64,000 bases of DNA from Umbelopsis ramanniana AG (lineage: Eukaryota > Mucoromycota > Umbelopsidomycetes > Umbelopsidales > Umbelopsidaceae). Positions 27,106-41,690 of the stretch are shown here, one piece after another. The notes beneath the pieces are model-generated. The model was not told where the DNA came from. It worked only from the letters and a program-made list of their open reading frames with translations, and ran no database searches. The stretch is from contig NW_026252090.1 in the NCBI RefSeq assembly GCF_025399195.1, positions 1 through 64,000 on the forward strand, written 5' to 3'. The stretch's first letter is position 1, and the number at the start of each line of letters is the position of its first letter. The translations under genes and the position numbers were made by a program.

Positions 27106-28235
27106 TCATCCTCGAGGCGTGGGCGCAGCAGAATAAGGTCGAGGAGGCACAAGATGAGCAGCTTTTAGGCGTTGCCTCTCACTCCAGGCATCAGATGTTT
27201 TTCGCACTCTCTGATATGCTTGCATTTTACGAAAATCGTCTTGCGTCATGTCTGTACTGTCTGAACCGTAGTCTCTAGGTGGTGACTCGACGGGCGGAGC
27301 AAATAGCGGTCTCTGCGACTCAAAGTATCTCTCCTGCGCGTATTGGTTAGGGCTGGGTGTATACGGCGGAGACGGTAGCTGAGACGCTGGCATTTGGAAT
27401 TCTGGAGATAAATATCTCCTAGAATCTGGAAATTCAGGTTTCTGTGATTGCAGCTGTGTAGCTGAGCCTTGCACAGCAGGTTCTTGAATAGGTGTTAGCG
27501 ATCTAGAGTTGTAATTCTGGTCGGCGGGAGAAGCTGCTGCGCTATTGTGCTGATATGGGTTGCCCCTCTGCGCCAGATATGTTTGCATCATACTGTAGCC
27601 CTGGATGTATTCAGTTTCAGTGACTTTCAAAACGGATGGTGTATGAAACATCAATGGTCGGCATACTTACTCTCACCAATGCAATACCCATAAAGCCTTC
27701 TGCTAATAATACGGCGCTGCTACCAAAACGATATAGTTTGTTCTTGGCGTGTGATCCTAACACTGCTAAAGTCTCATCTATTTTTGATTCATTGGCAGTC
27801 AGTTGAGGAAGAATGATTTCACGAAAAACAAGCGTTGATCCCTAATAGAATGTAAGGTGTTTAGTTCAATAACTATCATCGTATAGCTTTGGGGAAGATA
27901 TCGTTTTACCTTTGCTCGGAATGTGGTGAGCCATATCAATACACCGAGTTTCGCTGTGCAATAGAATGGTAGCCTAGTAACATTCAAACAAAGTAAAATA
28001 TGAGCCACTTTGTAAAGTTCAACTTTTCTTGTGATTGCAAACGTATATCATACCATGAGATGAGGATATCGGCCAATAGCTCAACAGCCATGTAAGCAGC
28101 CATGACCATCCAGTACAAGAGCCAGAACTCCAGTTTAGGCCAGTCCTTATACTTGTAAGCTTTGTATGTCATATAGGCTGCATATGGATGTACCATACCA
28201 GTCCGAATGAACCGGTAGATAGTATTGGAAAACAT
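27106..28235 (-). CDS. HVA22/TB2-DP1/REEP family membrane-shaping protein
   Basis: ER-shaping reticulon-like protein. Exons 28054-28235, 27910-27973, 27671-27841 and 27106-27600 give 303 residues. The N-terminus carries the family signature: HPYAAYMTYKAYK, then the YWMVMAAYMAVELLADI hydrophobic hairpin, KLGVLIWLTTF, and GSTLVFREIILPQL. The C-terminal half is disordered and Pro/Gln/Ser-rich (PSPPYTPSPNQY etc.), as in filamentous-fungal members and unlike the short yeast YOP1. Divergent from the PNGase gene, with only about 140 bp between start codons. Confidence 0.88.
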
Positions 28236-28377
28236 GATTGAATAAGAGAGAAAGAAAGAAATGTAAACTGAGCTGCGTTGAAGCAGAAAGAAAACTTGAA
28301 AAAATAAACGACCGAATAAGGGGGAGCTCTAATTTAGAAAGTCCTCCTAATTTGGCCATTAATACAACAACACTGCC
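28236..28377. promoter_or_regulatory. Compact bidirectional promoter, HVA22-like / PNGase
   Basis: Only 142 bp separate the two start codons. No defined motif is claimed. Confidence 0.6.
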
Positions 28378-30967
28378 ATGCAAAAGAATCAAATTCTAGC
28401 CATTGCTGAATCATTGCAACGCCAATGGTTAGCTTTGCCGAGAAATAAACGTGCTGAAAACCTCTCTGTATCTTCTGAGGACGAGAAACTGGTTCGACAA
28501 CTGGCAGCTCAGCTCACTGACGCCAGTTTGATCCCCGTTTCCAACAATGCATTCGAACGGCAACTAGCAAAGGAGAGCAAACGAGTGCTGGTGTATGAAG
28601 ATCGCGACTTGTTGGTATGAATGTAACTGGATAACGGATTGCGGTTTCTTTTATTTTCGTATTGAATTTTTTGAAGGACCTTGCACTAGAATATGTGCCT
28701 ATTGCACAGCTGTATGACGATGCAGAAATTGATCTTGAGCAATACCCAGATTGGGGACTAGAGGATGTTGTCATCATCAAACTTCTTGCCTGGTTTAAGA
28801 ATTTCTTCTCATGGGTTGACCAACCTGCCTGCCAATTTTGCTCGGTAAGACCTACGTTTCCGTCATTCGAAGTAGCCGCTTAAAAAACCATATATTTATC
28901 GTTGTCCTCACATGGCAGTCTCCAACCATAGCCATAGGAAGAGGAAAGCCAAATGTGGACGATATTCGCCATGGAGCTTCCGTCATTGAAGTGTATCAAT
29001 GTCAACAATGTCATCAAACAAACCGGTTTCCGAGATACAAGTATTGTATACAGTTTCATTCTGAGCGAGTCTTAGTCTATGACCACAGTGTTAATTCTTG
29101 AAACCACTTTCAAACTAGTAACCCTTCAAAGCTCTTGGAGACTCGTAAAGGCAGATGTGGTGAATGGGCAAATGTGAGTGACTCTTGCATAAGGTGGCCA
29201 TTGCAATCTTATGCTTACCTATGGCTTGCACTAGTGCTTTACTCTATGTTGCAGAGCGGTGGGAGCGGAGGCTCGATACATTCTAGATACGACAGGTAAT
29301 ACTTGATGCCCCAATACTTTTGAACATTTAGAATACGTTTTAATCCAGATCCAGATCATGTATGGACTGAAGTTTACTCTCAGGCTCAGCAGCGTTGGGT
29401 ACATTGCGATCCATGTGAGAATGCATTCGATAGGGTAATTTGCGCAAAAACTTGGGAAGCCTCTCTGTAGGTCATTATAATCACTAATCTTCCTGCAGCC
29501 CTTGCTGTACAGTGCTGGATGGGGAAAGTCATTAAGCTACTGTATTGCGTTTTCGGCGGAGGAAGTAATGGACGTCACGAAACGATATACCACCAATTGG
29601 CCTGTAGTCTTGACACGAAGGCATGCGACGTCAGAGTCAGGGTTATCCAAGGTACGGAGGCTATCTCATGCGTCGTATGGTCGATAGATCTTAGATTGAC
29701 GTTCGAGGAAACTCTAGGTAATTCACGATCTGACGGAGCAGCGATATAGTACGCTACCAGCTAGTCGAGTGGAAGAATTGAAGATTCGACGTATAGAGGA
29801 AGAGAAGGAATTGGAGAAGCTAAGCCAGCGAGTTACAGCTCGAGACGACGAGCTTATTGGAAGAATAAGTGGTAATTGAACGAAAATTAGCCTGCATAGC
29901 TGTACGATATGTGATACCAATGTACATCAAATTTTATAGGTTCATTAGACTGGCGAATGGCTCGAAAAGAGATCAATCATACCAAGGAGCTTGATACTGA
30001 ATTGGTTGCAGAGCTTCCTTCATATCGTTCTATAGCAACCGTCGAAACAGGCGCTTTCTCATTACAGGGATCCGCTACTATACATACAGCCTCATGCGGA
30101 AGCAGTAGCTTTGAGGTCGCGAAAGAATGTATACAAATAACACCTGCTAGGACGTCGCAAACTGGAAGTGCATTTGCGCGAAACAAAGTTTCTCTTGAAC
30201 GACACGAAGGCATTGTTATTGATTTTGCTTTCAAAATCGCTAACGAAAACGATGGAAAAGCTGATGGCGCTGATGGCCTTGCTTTTGTAATACAAAGCTA
30301 TGCAGAAAATGCATTAGGTTCAGGTAAGCCTGACTGCTCTTCGGGAGTCCCACGATAGCACAAAACTGACCTCACGCTGACATTGCTCTTTAAGGTGGAT
30401 GTGACTTGGGTTATGGAGGGTTGCGCAAAAGGTAGGTGCATTTGTATCAGTGTTCATCGCAACCGACCGCACTTACTCATTTCCGCCGCAGTATTGCTGT
30501 TGAATTTGACACCTATGATAGGTAGGCATGACTGAAACTAGCGTCGCCGTTCTCTGTTCACTGACTAAATATTTTCAAAATGCAGCTCAGATAGATGCGC
30601 TGACCCATCTGGAAACCATATCAGTGTCCATGGTCGCCTTCCACCTCACAGCAACAGTGCTCATCATATGTACTCACATGGTCATACTTCCAATATCCCC
30701 CCTATGAACTCTGGCAACTGGTTGTATGCCAGAATTCATCTGCTGACCAAAAAACAAGCCATCCTTGTCTCATTCTCAGACGAAGGAAATGAACAGACCG
30801 GTATAGGCAACAAGTATGAACCAGTGCTAAGTATAAAAAATATAGACATCCAAAAATACCTTGGAGGTGATATAGAAGCGTGGATTGGATTCACTGCAAG
30901 TACAGGTGGGCTCTCTCAGTCACATCAAGTCAAATTGGGCTCAGTAAATTACTTGTCTCGCGACTAG
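28378..30967 (+). CDS. PNG1: Peptide:N-glycanase fused to a C-terminal L-type (legume-like) lectin domain
   Basis: Cytosolic deglycosylating enzyme of the ERAD pathway. Twelve exons: 28378-28614, 28677-28844, 28919-29040, 29119-29173, 29235-29295, 29349-29434, 29499-29651, 29718-29871, 29940-30323, 30395-30431, 30492-30521 and 30586-30967; 622 residues, in phase throughout. The transglutaminase core has zinc-type cysteine pairs (CQFC, CQQC), [10 protein letters not shown] (Cys189), [10 protein letters not shown] (His218) and HCDPCE (Asp235). The PNGase end is marked by [13 protein letters not shown] (about 343-353). Where animals carry a mannose-binding PAW domain, this protein has a domain with [42 protein letters not shown] and IGFTASTG, the L-type lectin signature. 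No signal peptide, so it is probably cytosolic. Confidence 0.9.
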
Positions 30968-31131
30968 TCCACATAACAGTAGCAAAGTACCCCCTTCGTT
31001 TAACCCTTTTTCTTTCAATTGCTAACACCCTGATTTCCCCTTGTAAAATGTTATATTTAATCAAGAAAGAGAGAATCTCGTTTTTTAATTACATTTCATT
31101 GTTCGCTTGATCTATTCCCTTCAATAAAGCG

Positions 31132-31984
31132 ATGTACATTTGGATACTACTGGCATGGGCATGGATGGTTGCTGGGCAAGGACAACGCCTGGCCACAGAC
31201 GAAGGTTTTGAATTTTTTTTTAGGCATTGTTGTACGGAGCACCAAGTCATAGCTAACTATTTTCTCGATGTAAATAGGTAATGCTGTGAGTGCCATTCAA
31301 GCGAGCTCGGGACAAGTTGCACCAACAATAACCGCCAGCAGCACCAATGCCGACGCCCCCACTAATACAGATCAGTCGAGCCCTACCAAAATTGGAATTG
31401 CTAGCGTCAAAGTGGATGGACCGCCTGCTTACATTACTTGGATGACGCCTCTACCGAATGCGGCATACCCACCTTTGTATAAAATCGGAGCCTCGATTGT
31501 AACAATGGAGTGGAGCGTTGATATGAAGGCACTGCAGATCATACCTTCTAATCTGACAGTTGCCATTGTTAGCCCGCAAAAGGAAACCATCGTAGCTGCA
31601 GAACTACCCGGGTTTGCAACATCTGCCACATGGAACTTGATGGCCTTAACCAAGCCATTGATGGTAGGCTACTTTACAGTGAGCATCTACGATCAACGAG
31701 GTCCTGCTGCTATCCCAAGTCCTGGCCAGCTTATGCCTGACTCACGCTTAACGCTGGGACTCTACAGCGCCGAGTCCTACATCCCGCGGACAGACTGTAA
31801 GACCAACCATTTCTATTACTGGATGCCTGTGCAAACACTCATGTTTTGATATTTTTTGGGAACTACAGCGCGATTTTGTCCTACTTGTTTCCTAAACTCT
31901 GGACCGCCCGTAGAGTTCCGCACATATTATATCATCCTAGGCATCAGCATAGCTACTGCTGTCGCATTCTGTGGCATGATGTGA
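31132..31984 (+). CDS. DUF7137-type secreted/membrane protein
   Basis: Exons 31132-31204, 31278-31796 and 31869-31984 give 235 residues. Signal peptide about 1-17 (IWILLAWAWMVAGQG), a Thr/Ser/Ala-rich linker, then a beta-rich domain: ITWMTPL, YKIGASIVTMEWSVD, NLTVAIVSP, VGYFTVSIYDQRG and LTLGLYSAESY. After a CPTC pair comes one C-terminal helix (TYYIILGISIATAVAFCGMM). This order matches the fungal DUF7137 family, whose function is unknown; a cell-surface or endomembrane place is inferred. It starts 165 bp after PNG1 in the same direction. Confidence 0.75.
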
Positions 31985-32382
31985 TTTTTTGCAGTCAGCA
32001 ACCAAAGCTCATTTGTTCCATTGAAAAAGTAAACGTTCGGAGAACGGTAGCTGAACTCCGCTTCATCCCAGCCAGCAAATAACATCTTGCGTTCTAACCA
32101 TGTGGTCTATCCCAACACCGAAAAATAAAAAGCCGAATCCAGATCGGTTATCAGATTTTGGAGCAAAGTAAAGAGAAAGAAAAAAGTTTTTGATTGAGAG
32201 ATGCAAAAAAGTGCCTACGATGAAACGTCCAAAAGGCTGTACAAAGTTTGTGAACATGGTGGAGAATGCGGAAATATAAAAGATAGAACGAAGAAAAAGA
32301 ACAGAGATGGAAACATCTGCATGTACACAGAAAACGTGTAGTATTAATGTGCTTGATAGCATCTGATCGACAGACTACTTTT
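31985..32382. other. Convergent 3' flanks, DUF7137 / VTC1
   Basis: About 400 bp of 3' untranslated sequence; no gene seen. Confidence 0.45.
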
Positions 32383-32816
32383 CTACTTTTTGTCAGCTAG
32401 ACGGACTGCACAGACAGTTAGATAATGACGATCACACCACATCGATGAAATAAAGCAATTCACTTACGATAAAAGTTGACAATAACAGCGGCCAAAAGGA
32501 AAATGCAAAGAACAGTAGGCCCAACGCGATCATCATAAGGAGCAGCTTCTCTGTTGCGAATCTTGGTTGCTCTCCAGTGGAATGTGTATAATGCGTAAAG
32601 CATGACAAACATGGCAATGAAGGTGAACAAGACAGCCGAGATTCTGCCAATGCGATCACCAAAGTTAAGCAAGCCGATAGCCAATCCACCCAAAACCACC
32701 GTGAAGTTGAGCCATGAGAGGAAAGTACGCTCGTTGGCGAAGAAGACCTTGGGTTCGACGCGCACGGGAAGGGCAATGCGCTTACCGTTGACTTGAGTGA
32801 GCGGCTGTGTGGACAT
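32383..32816 (-). CDS. VTC1: Vacuolar transporter chaperone subunit 1
   Basis: Small three-helix membrane subunit of the VTC polyphosphate polymerase/translocase complex (DUF202 family). Exons 32468-32816 and 32383-32405 give 123 residues. The N-terminal block is nearly identical to the yeast protein: [20 protein letters not shown], then [20 protein letters not shown]. Helix 2 includes [20 protein letters not shown], the linker has PYDDRVGP, and helix 3 ends VNFYLRLADKK. The last seven residues come from a 23-nt terminal exon. It is the second VTC component in the window, after the SPX-VTC gene at the left edge. Confidence 0.96.
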
Positions 32817-33191
32817 TTGAAGAAGAGCGTAAGTTGCAGGGAGAGCGGGTTATGGAGTAGAACTTATATAAAGTCGGAGGGAAAAAAATAAAAAAATTCG
32901 CTGTCTTTTTTTTTTTTTTTGCCTTTCGTGGTCAGACAATCACAGAAACAAAGTTTGTTACTTACTGGTTCACGTTTGATACCAATCACCACCAATGTAC
33001 AAAGGGTTTTATATATATTACATTATTTCTTCAACATGAAAGATCACATAAAGGGATCCAAAAATACAATTCATAACTGCCATACGATCGATCAGCTCGA
33101 ACTTCATACTAACGGAGCTCTACATGGGCTGAATTCGAACCTTCAAGACATTGGCGTCTGAACAAAACATGGCGCCATACTGATTGCTCGT
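32817..33191. other. VTC1 upstream / STN1 downstream region
   Basis: VTC1 promoter side with a T run at about 32907-32920. Nothing else is recognised. Confidence 0.45.
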
Positions 33192-34660
33192 TCATTGGAT
33201 TAAACTGTACTCGTGCGGGTTGACCTGGTAAATGATGCTTTCAAGTACCAGTAATTGCAATGCCTCAAAGACCTTTGACCAACTTATAGATTCAAATCGA
33301 CTGTCTTCCTTAACCTTGGTCGTGATGTATGCTCCCGTGACACCACCTGAACATAAGGTCAGAGTTTTTTCTTACCACTTTTCAGATATGCCAGTAACTG
33401 CAATGAGCACGCTTACCGTGATGTATGTCATGCTGATCCACATGAACGTCTCGAATGATACTTAAGATTAATTCACGAAGCTGCCCATCAAGACGAACGA
33501 TTTCATAAATGTCGTTCTCCGCATCAACTACGAACAATGATCCGTCCGCACAAAGTGTAGCAAATGCTTGTCGAATAGCAAGTTTTATCTTGTTATAGTC
33601 GATGGATGCAGCTGGAATCTGGGATGATATAACTATTAGGCAAATCATAACCTGGCCACCACGACGCCATTTCAAATCAAGCTTACCGAGTTTGTCAGAT
33701 ATTGGCGAGCAATCTTCTGAATTGCGGGCAGCCTCGGGATAGCCCTATACTCTATTTTACCATCGACTGCTAAATCCTCTATATATTTATACAGTGTATC
33801 GAGGAACGCCTGTTCATCAGGGATCTCAATATCCTCCTCTTGAGTCTAAGTGAATGTTAAACATTAAACGCTGAATGGTTGGACTTGAAGCTACGGTCGC
33901 TAAGTAATGTACTTGCCTGACTGTCTTCGCTTTCCATAATCATATCTTGATCCATTGTTTTCAGCATGGCTACGAGCTCATCTTTGTGGGCAAGAATGTC
34001 TTTTGGGATGTCAAATGGTTTGCTGTATACAGATTCCCGAAGGCGGATGGTTTGTAGCCAATGTAATATTTCCATATTGTAATCGACCATCCTGTCTGTT
34101 ACAGCATTAGCCGCACCGTACAACACATAGGGTTGCCATCATAATCAATGGTTTATGCCTAAATACTCACAAATTTCATGGATATTGATTTGCCTCTGAT
34201 TTTTGTAGTCACTGATTCGGCCCAGAACCCTCACACTTTGACCTAGCTCGAACTCGGGTTCTGCGTATGTTCGAACAGCCCAATTACAACAAGGTATTGT
34301 TCCGAAACCATCATCGACTGTAAAGCATATCAGTTGAGGAGAAGATTTGTGATCTTTGTAGAACGTATATTATTACCTGTATATATTATCATTGTATTGT
34401 TCTGTTCAAGGCCAACAATGGTGCCTGCGATTTCTACATTGCTAATGATTCGAGTGTCAAACTTGTACAAATCTGGAAATTGCTCTGTACGTGCCAATGA
34501 GGTTCAATGAGTGAATCAGTTACAGGTCAGCCTTTCTGAAAAGAAATGACCAGTTACCGTGATAATCTGGTATATTGGATAGTCTTTCGATATCAGCCGT
34601 GAAGATCTTCACGTGCGTTTTCAACAGAGGATCGAGAGCCCAGAATGCAGGCAAATCCAT
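33192..34660 (-). CDS. STN1: CST telomere-capping complex subunit STN1
   Basis: OB-fold single-stranded telomere-binding partner of CTC1/TEN1. Seven exons: 34558-34660, 34377-34484, 34171-34317, 33917-34095, 33687-33845, 33417-33618 and 33192-33346; 350 residues. The N-terminus MDLPAFWALDPLLKTHVKIF matches the family start. The OB domain follows: VEIAGTIVGLEQNN, IIYTVDDGFGTIPCCNW, VRVLGRISDYKNQRQINI, then MEILHWLQTIRL. The C-terminal half resembles winged-helix STN1 domains (YKYIEDLAVDGKIEY; LFVVDAENDIYEIV). The intron after exon 4 uses a GC donor (CAG|GCAAGT). Identified by motif order; low overall conservation is normal for STN1. Confidence 0.88.
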
Positions 34661-35571
34661 TGCTCCTGCTGGAATGAGAGCCGTTACAACTTGCCAGTAT
34701 TTTCACAACCCGTCAAGTACCTTGCTGTCGGAACTTGGTGGCAGGCGACTGTGATTTTCTTTAAGGCAATGGTTGTCTTCTGCTTGTCTAGTACAAAGCA
34801 ACAACAAAAAAACCCACATCAAAGTACAATTGTCTTCTTGGTTTTAACATGTAGCCTACACTGCTCAACCATTTTACACTCTACTGATATCCAGTGCATA
34901 AAACTCCATATCGCGAGGTCAAATATCACTTGTTTTCTCAATATTAACAGTGGTAAACGTTTTCCAACGGCCACATACTTTAGCCTTGTCACAAGGGTGT
35001 ATACGTTGTAGCTAATGACGGTCAGTGGGGGAATGGCCCGTGATAATGGCTTTTGAGATTTGTCACATCAAATTTCGGAATCCCATTTTGACTCAAAATC
35101 TTGATTTCCAATCCCGCTGCGTAACAATTAGGTTGATCCATGCCGGTCAGCCTAAGCTTGATTGAAAGCGCTGCTCTTGGTTCACATATAAATAGAGTCA
35201 ACCTTCACTGAACTGGAACCGTTCGAATGGTGTTGAGCTGTCCCTGATACTATCCCTGGTAAACGAATGGCTTCGTTTGACGGACTTTGACACATCCCGG
35301 TCCATTTCATTGGCTATCTTTCAAACCTTGAATATGAATCAAAACAAAAAAATATAAATTTTTTAAATTCAGGGCGAGTGAAGATCTTGTCCAGAGTTCT
35401 TTATGGATAGATGAAGCTTTACAGAATAATGATTTTTTGAATGAGTGCGTGCGTGGTGGGGGGTATAAAGGGCATTAAATACAGCATGGAAGGGATCTAA
35501 ATGGTAAATGAATCTAAAAGATACACTCTAGGATGATGGATTGCGGATCTAAAAAAAAGTTTTCCCAATGA
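34661..35571. other. Intergenic, no gene recognised
   Basis: About 900 bp. The open frame 34613-35011 overlaps STN1 exon 1 antisense and has no family content. The rest is AT-rich. Confidence 0.45.
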
Positions 35572-36189
35572 TTATTTGGAAGCGTTGGTGGCAGCCTCTT
35601 CTTTTGCCTCAGCCAGAACAACAAATCTCTCCAACACTTTGGAGAAAGCCTCTCTTCCGAGGAGAGCGTTCTGCTGGAAGCGTTGAACTGACCAGTCTTC
35701 AATCATACTGGCCATGCGGGATACTGCTGAGCCGGCAGAGATGGTCGCTTGCTGAGAGAACAAGGTCTTTTCGGGGATGGTGGGATGTTGTGTATAAGTG
35801 ATGGACTCTTCGCATGATAAAATGTTGGAAAGTGTGAGATTTTTGCTGCTCAACGTCATGGTTTTGGTCTTTGGGTCAATAATGGCCACTTCTCGAACGT
35901 ATTGAGTACTGGAGGCACCAATAGCCTAAAAAGTAATGTAAGTAACCAGTATAGTTAATTTGTAAGCAATGTGGTATAAACTTACTCTAAGGATGAGAGC
36001 AGGAGCTTTCTGGTTAACGGATATCAGACGTTCAATTCGCAAGACACCCGTTTCAGGATCGACACTGGAGTCCAAGACATCGACGTGCTGAACGTGTGGG
36101 CAGTCTGGGTTGGGGTATTTTTGCCACTGAGCAGCAGATACGGTGTGCCAAGAATAATCGAAGTCGTGAACAGTCTTGAAGAGTCTCAT
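35572..36189 (-). CDS. PRELI/MSF1 domain lipid-transfer protein, UPS1-like
   Basis: Intermembrane-space protein that, with Mdm35/TRIAP1, shuttles phospholipids to the inner mitochondrial membrane. Exons 35986-36189 and 35572-35925 give 185 residues. The PRELI domain fills the protein: MRLFKTVHDFDYSWHTV, KYPNPDCPHVQHVDVLD, VREVAIIDPKTKTM, FSQQATISAG. The C-terminal helix EDWSVQRFQQNALLGREAF is closer to UPS1/PRELI (which have VEDW...F..N) than to UPS2/SLMO, hence phosphatidic acid is the likelier cargo; this subtype is an inference. Divergent from RSP5. Confidence 0.85.
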
Positions 36190-36502
36190 GGTATATTAGG
36201 AGGGAGGAAGGAAAGGGTTTTAAGAAAATTTATTTTCAACTTTTAGTCGGCCTTAAATACGGGGTGCTCAAGCCAACTTGAAACGTCGACCGGGGATTGG
36301 TCAACCTCTTCCGATCCAAAGTTTTTTATCCCGGCTGGCTGATGTCCAATAGGAAGTGGGCTCTCCACACGGCTAGGATGAAAGAAAAGCCACCCGATGA
36401 TGTTTATTTTACCACTGCAAAGTCTTGCCTTTGCACTGTTGCCCTTTTTGACCTTGTCGGCCTTTTTGGAACTGCGCTCGCTCTCTATCACTTCCCTCCG
36501 TC
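36190..36502. promoter_or_regulatory. Divergent promoter region, UPS1-like / RSP5
   Basis: 313 bp between start codons. The long plus-strand frame here (36297-36644) has no domain content and ends across RSP5's first splice sites. Confidence 0.5.
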
Positions 36503-39720
<3,218 letters not shown>

Positions 39721-39996
39721 TGCTTCAAAATTCTATATTATATTTTTTTCTGAACTTCCTACTTATTTCCTTCTATTCTTCTTCTTTTTTTCTGTTTTTA
39801 TTACATACAAATTTTTTTTATGTTTCTTTAAAGAAGATTTGGGCCGTGTCAGGTGTGTCTCAGCCAAAAAGAATTTGCGTTTTAGCGAACCCTAACCCCA
39901 GCATCTAAGTTTTTTAAAAATCTTTGGATAAGATATCCCTTTTTTATAAAACTCCCTGCCTTTAACCTTTTTTTTCCCACTCTTTTTTATTACCAA
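39721..39996. other. RSP5 3' UTR and arrestin-like gene promoter
   Basis: 276 bp, very T-rich (39740-39830), between two co-directional genes. Confidence 0.45.
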
Positions 39997-41165
39997 ATGC
40001 TTAAGCCTGCCAGAAGGTCCACCAGCCCACAGAGCCCGCCTGCAGAGTTGTGCCTCGAGTCTGCAGCCGTGTCTTTAATCGGCCCTGCCAATGATGCCAA
40101 CCCCATGGCACAAGTCCGCTCCAAGTTACTTGGGTCCATAGTCTTTCATGCTAATGTCCAATGGACTCGCATTACCCTTCAGCTGACGGGAGTGACAAAG
40201 CTTAACATTGCCGCGCCAGGTCAACATGACGACAATGGGCAACCCAGTCATATTACTACCACGACAAATATTTGTGAAGTCGAAAAAGAACTGATTCCCA
40301 CTGGCGAGTCAGCCATAAACTTTGGCTTGCATCTTCCCCACAACTTACCTCCCTCTATTGAAACCAAGCACGCTTCTGTCGTCTATACCTTAATTGCCAC
40401 CCTCACTGGCGGCCCCTACAAGAAGCACAAAATCCAAAAAAATGTTCTTGTCAAGCGTCATTATTTGCCCAATTCCAGCGTCATGATACCCACTGCCTCC
40501 CTCGCCAAAGTCCAAGGCTGGTTCGAGTATAACATTGAAACACCTAGAGCCTGTGCCATTGAGGCTGGAGAAGTGGTATTGGCTGCACGCTGGAGTGTTG
40601 AGAAGGAGCGTATGGATGTCAGGACGGTTGATTTTCAATTGGAAGAGATTGAATCCTATAGGTGAGGCTTTTTCTCTTTGAACACCACCAACCAAAGTGC
40701 TTCGAAAATAACCCTGTAAAACCCGAAAACTCTAATGTTTATTTTTTCATCCCCGCCTCTCCTCCATGCAGGTATCGCACGCGAGATGCTGTACACAAAT
40801 TACCGCCCATCATTCGACGCTTCCCTGCGTCCGTTTATCCTCCTCCCACCTTCTCACAAGACATCAATGAAACTCATCTCATAAGAGCTCCTATTCCACC
40901 TGCGCTTCGTGGAAGACACTACTCCAACTATGTGGAAATTACCCATCGTTGTCGAATCACCTTTCACTTTGGTTCTCCTGATGCACGTATGCCATATGTC
41001 GAGCCTTTGGTGGTTGAAATACCTATCATCATCACTGACTTTCCCATTGGAGAAGACACGGCTACTGGTATTGGATCTGGGGATGATGGTGTTCAAGTTG
41101 ATCTTGATCTGCCAGAGTATACTCCACAATACGAGAGCGCTGTCCAAGTTTCCGTCGGTCCTTAG
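39997..41165 (+). CDS. Arrestin-like (ART) protein, candidate RSP5 adaptor
   Basis: Exons 39997-40661 and 40772-41165 give 352 residues. Beta-rich arrestin fold: CLESAAVSLIGPAN, a G-S-I-V-F strand, VQWTRITLQLTGV, FGLHLPHNLPPSIE, VVYTLIATLTGG for the N lobe; then IRAPIPP, SNYVEITHRCRITFHFG and EPLVVEIPIII for the C lobe. The C-terminal tail has DLPEYTPQY, an LPxY-type variant of the PY motif that binds WW domains. It lies directly downstream of RSP5 in the same direction. A role linking cargo to the ligase is inferred from family, motif and position. Confidence 0.8.
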
Positions 41166-41690
41166 GCGGCTGGCCAATCACGCCTGGTATCTGAGGGTTA
41201 ATTTGGAAACCTTTTTCTTTTAGTTGTATAATAAGTGGCAGATCTCTTCTCGCTTCTACTAGCATGACTTTCATGCTTTTTACTTAGCAATGGCGGTCCG
41301 TTGCAAATAATGTGTATCATATTTTTTTTTATCATTGGCATAATTACCCGGAAAAGGAATAAATCATAGTGTTTAGAAGGGCCAGACTATGGAATTTCAA
41401 TTCCGTCGTACAAATGAGAGTTGAGCTCCGGTCTACTGATATGGCCATGGTTGAAATTGCATCGTCATGGGGGGTGGTGAATGGACAATATAAGGAAGTA
41501 TGAGGTGAGTAGTGACTGGAAATGTTGTAGAAAGGAGATAAAAAGAGGTGCAAGAGGTTGGTGAGGGGAACCGTGCCCCTGGTGCTATGGAAAAAATGCA
41601 ATGTTGTACCAAAATATTTTTTTATAGAATTGATTGAAACTTTTTCTTGCGAATTTCTTATCCCTCCTCTTTCTTCCGTATTCTCACTTC
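41166..41690. other. Spacer between arrestin-like and LEA-2-like genes
   Basis: About 525 bp; an upstream in-frame extension of the next gene exists (an ATG at 41634) but reads through a hydrophobic non-conserved-looking leader, so 41691 is preferred as start. Confidence 0.45.

Noticed and set aside
29652-29749. Alternative PNGase splicing with a 23-nt exon and a 32-nt intron
   Set aside because: A single 66-bp intron (29652-29717) gives an open frame ([18 protein letters not shown]) that fits PNGase linkers better and avoids an implausibly short intron.
33100-33160. GGTTCGAATTC on the minus strand resembling a tRNA B box
   Set aside because: No A box or cloverleaf upstream and no acceptor complement; chance match.
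39885-39900. CCCTAACCCC resembling a telomeric repeat
   Set aside because: Fewer than two full units, internal to a normal gene-dense region.
41634-41690. Upstream ATG extending the LEA-2-like protein by 19 residues
   Set aside because: The extension would place a hydrophobic signal-like stretch before a Tyr/Gln-rich cytosolic-like segment that already precedes an internal helix; 41691 is simpler, although not proven.
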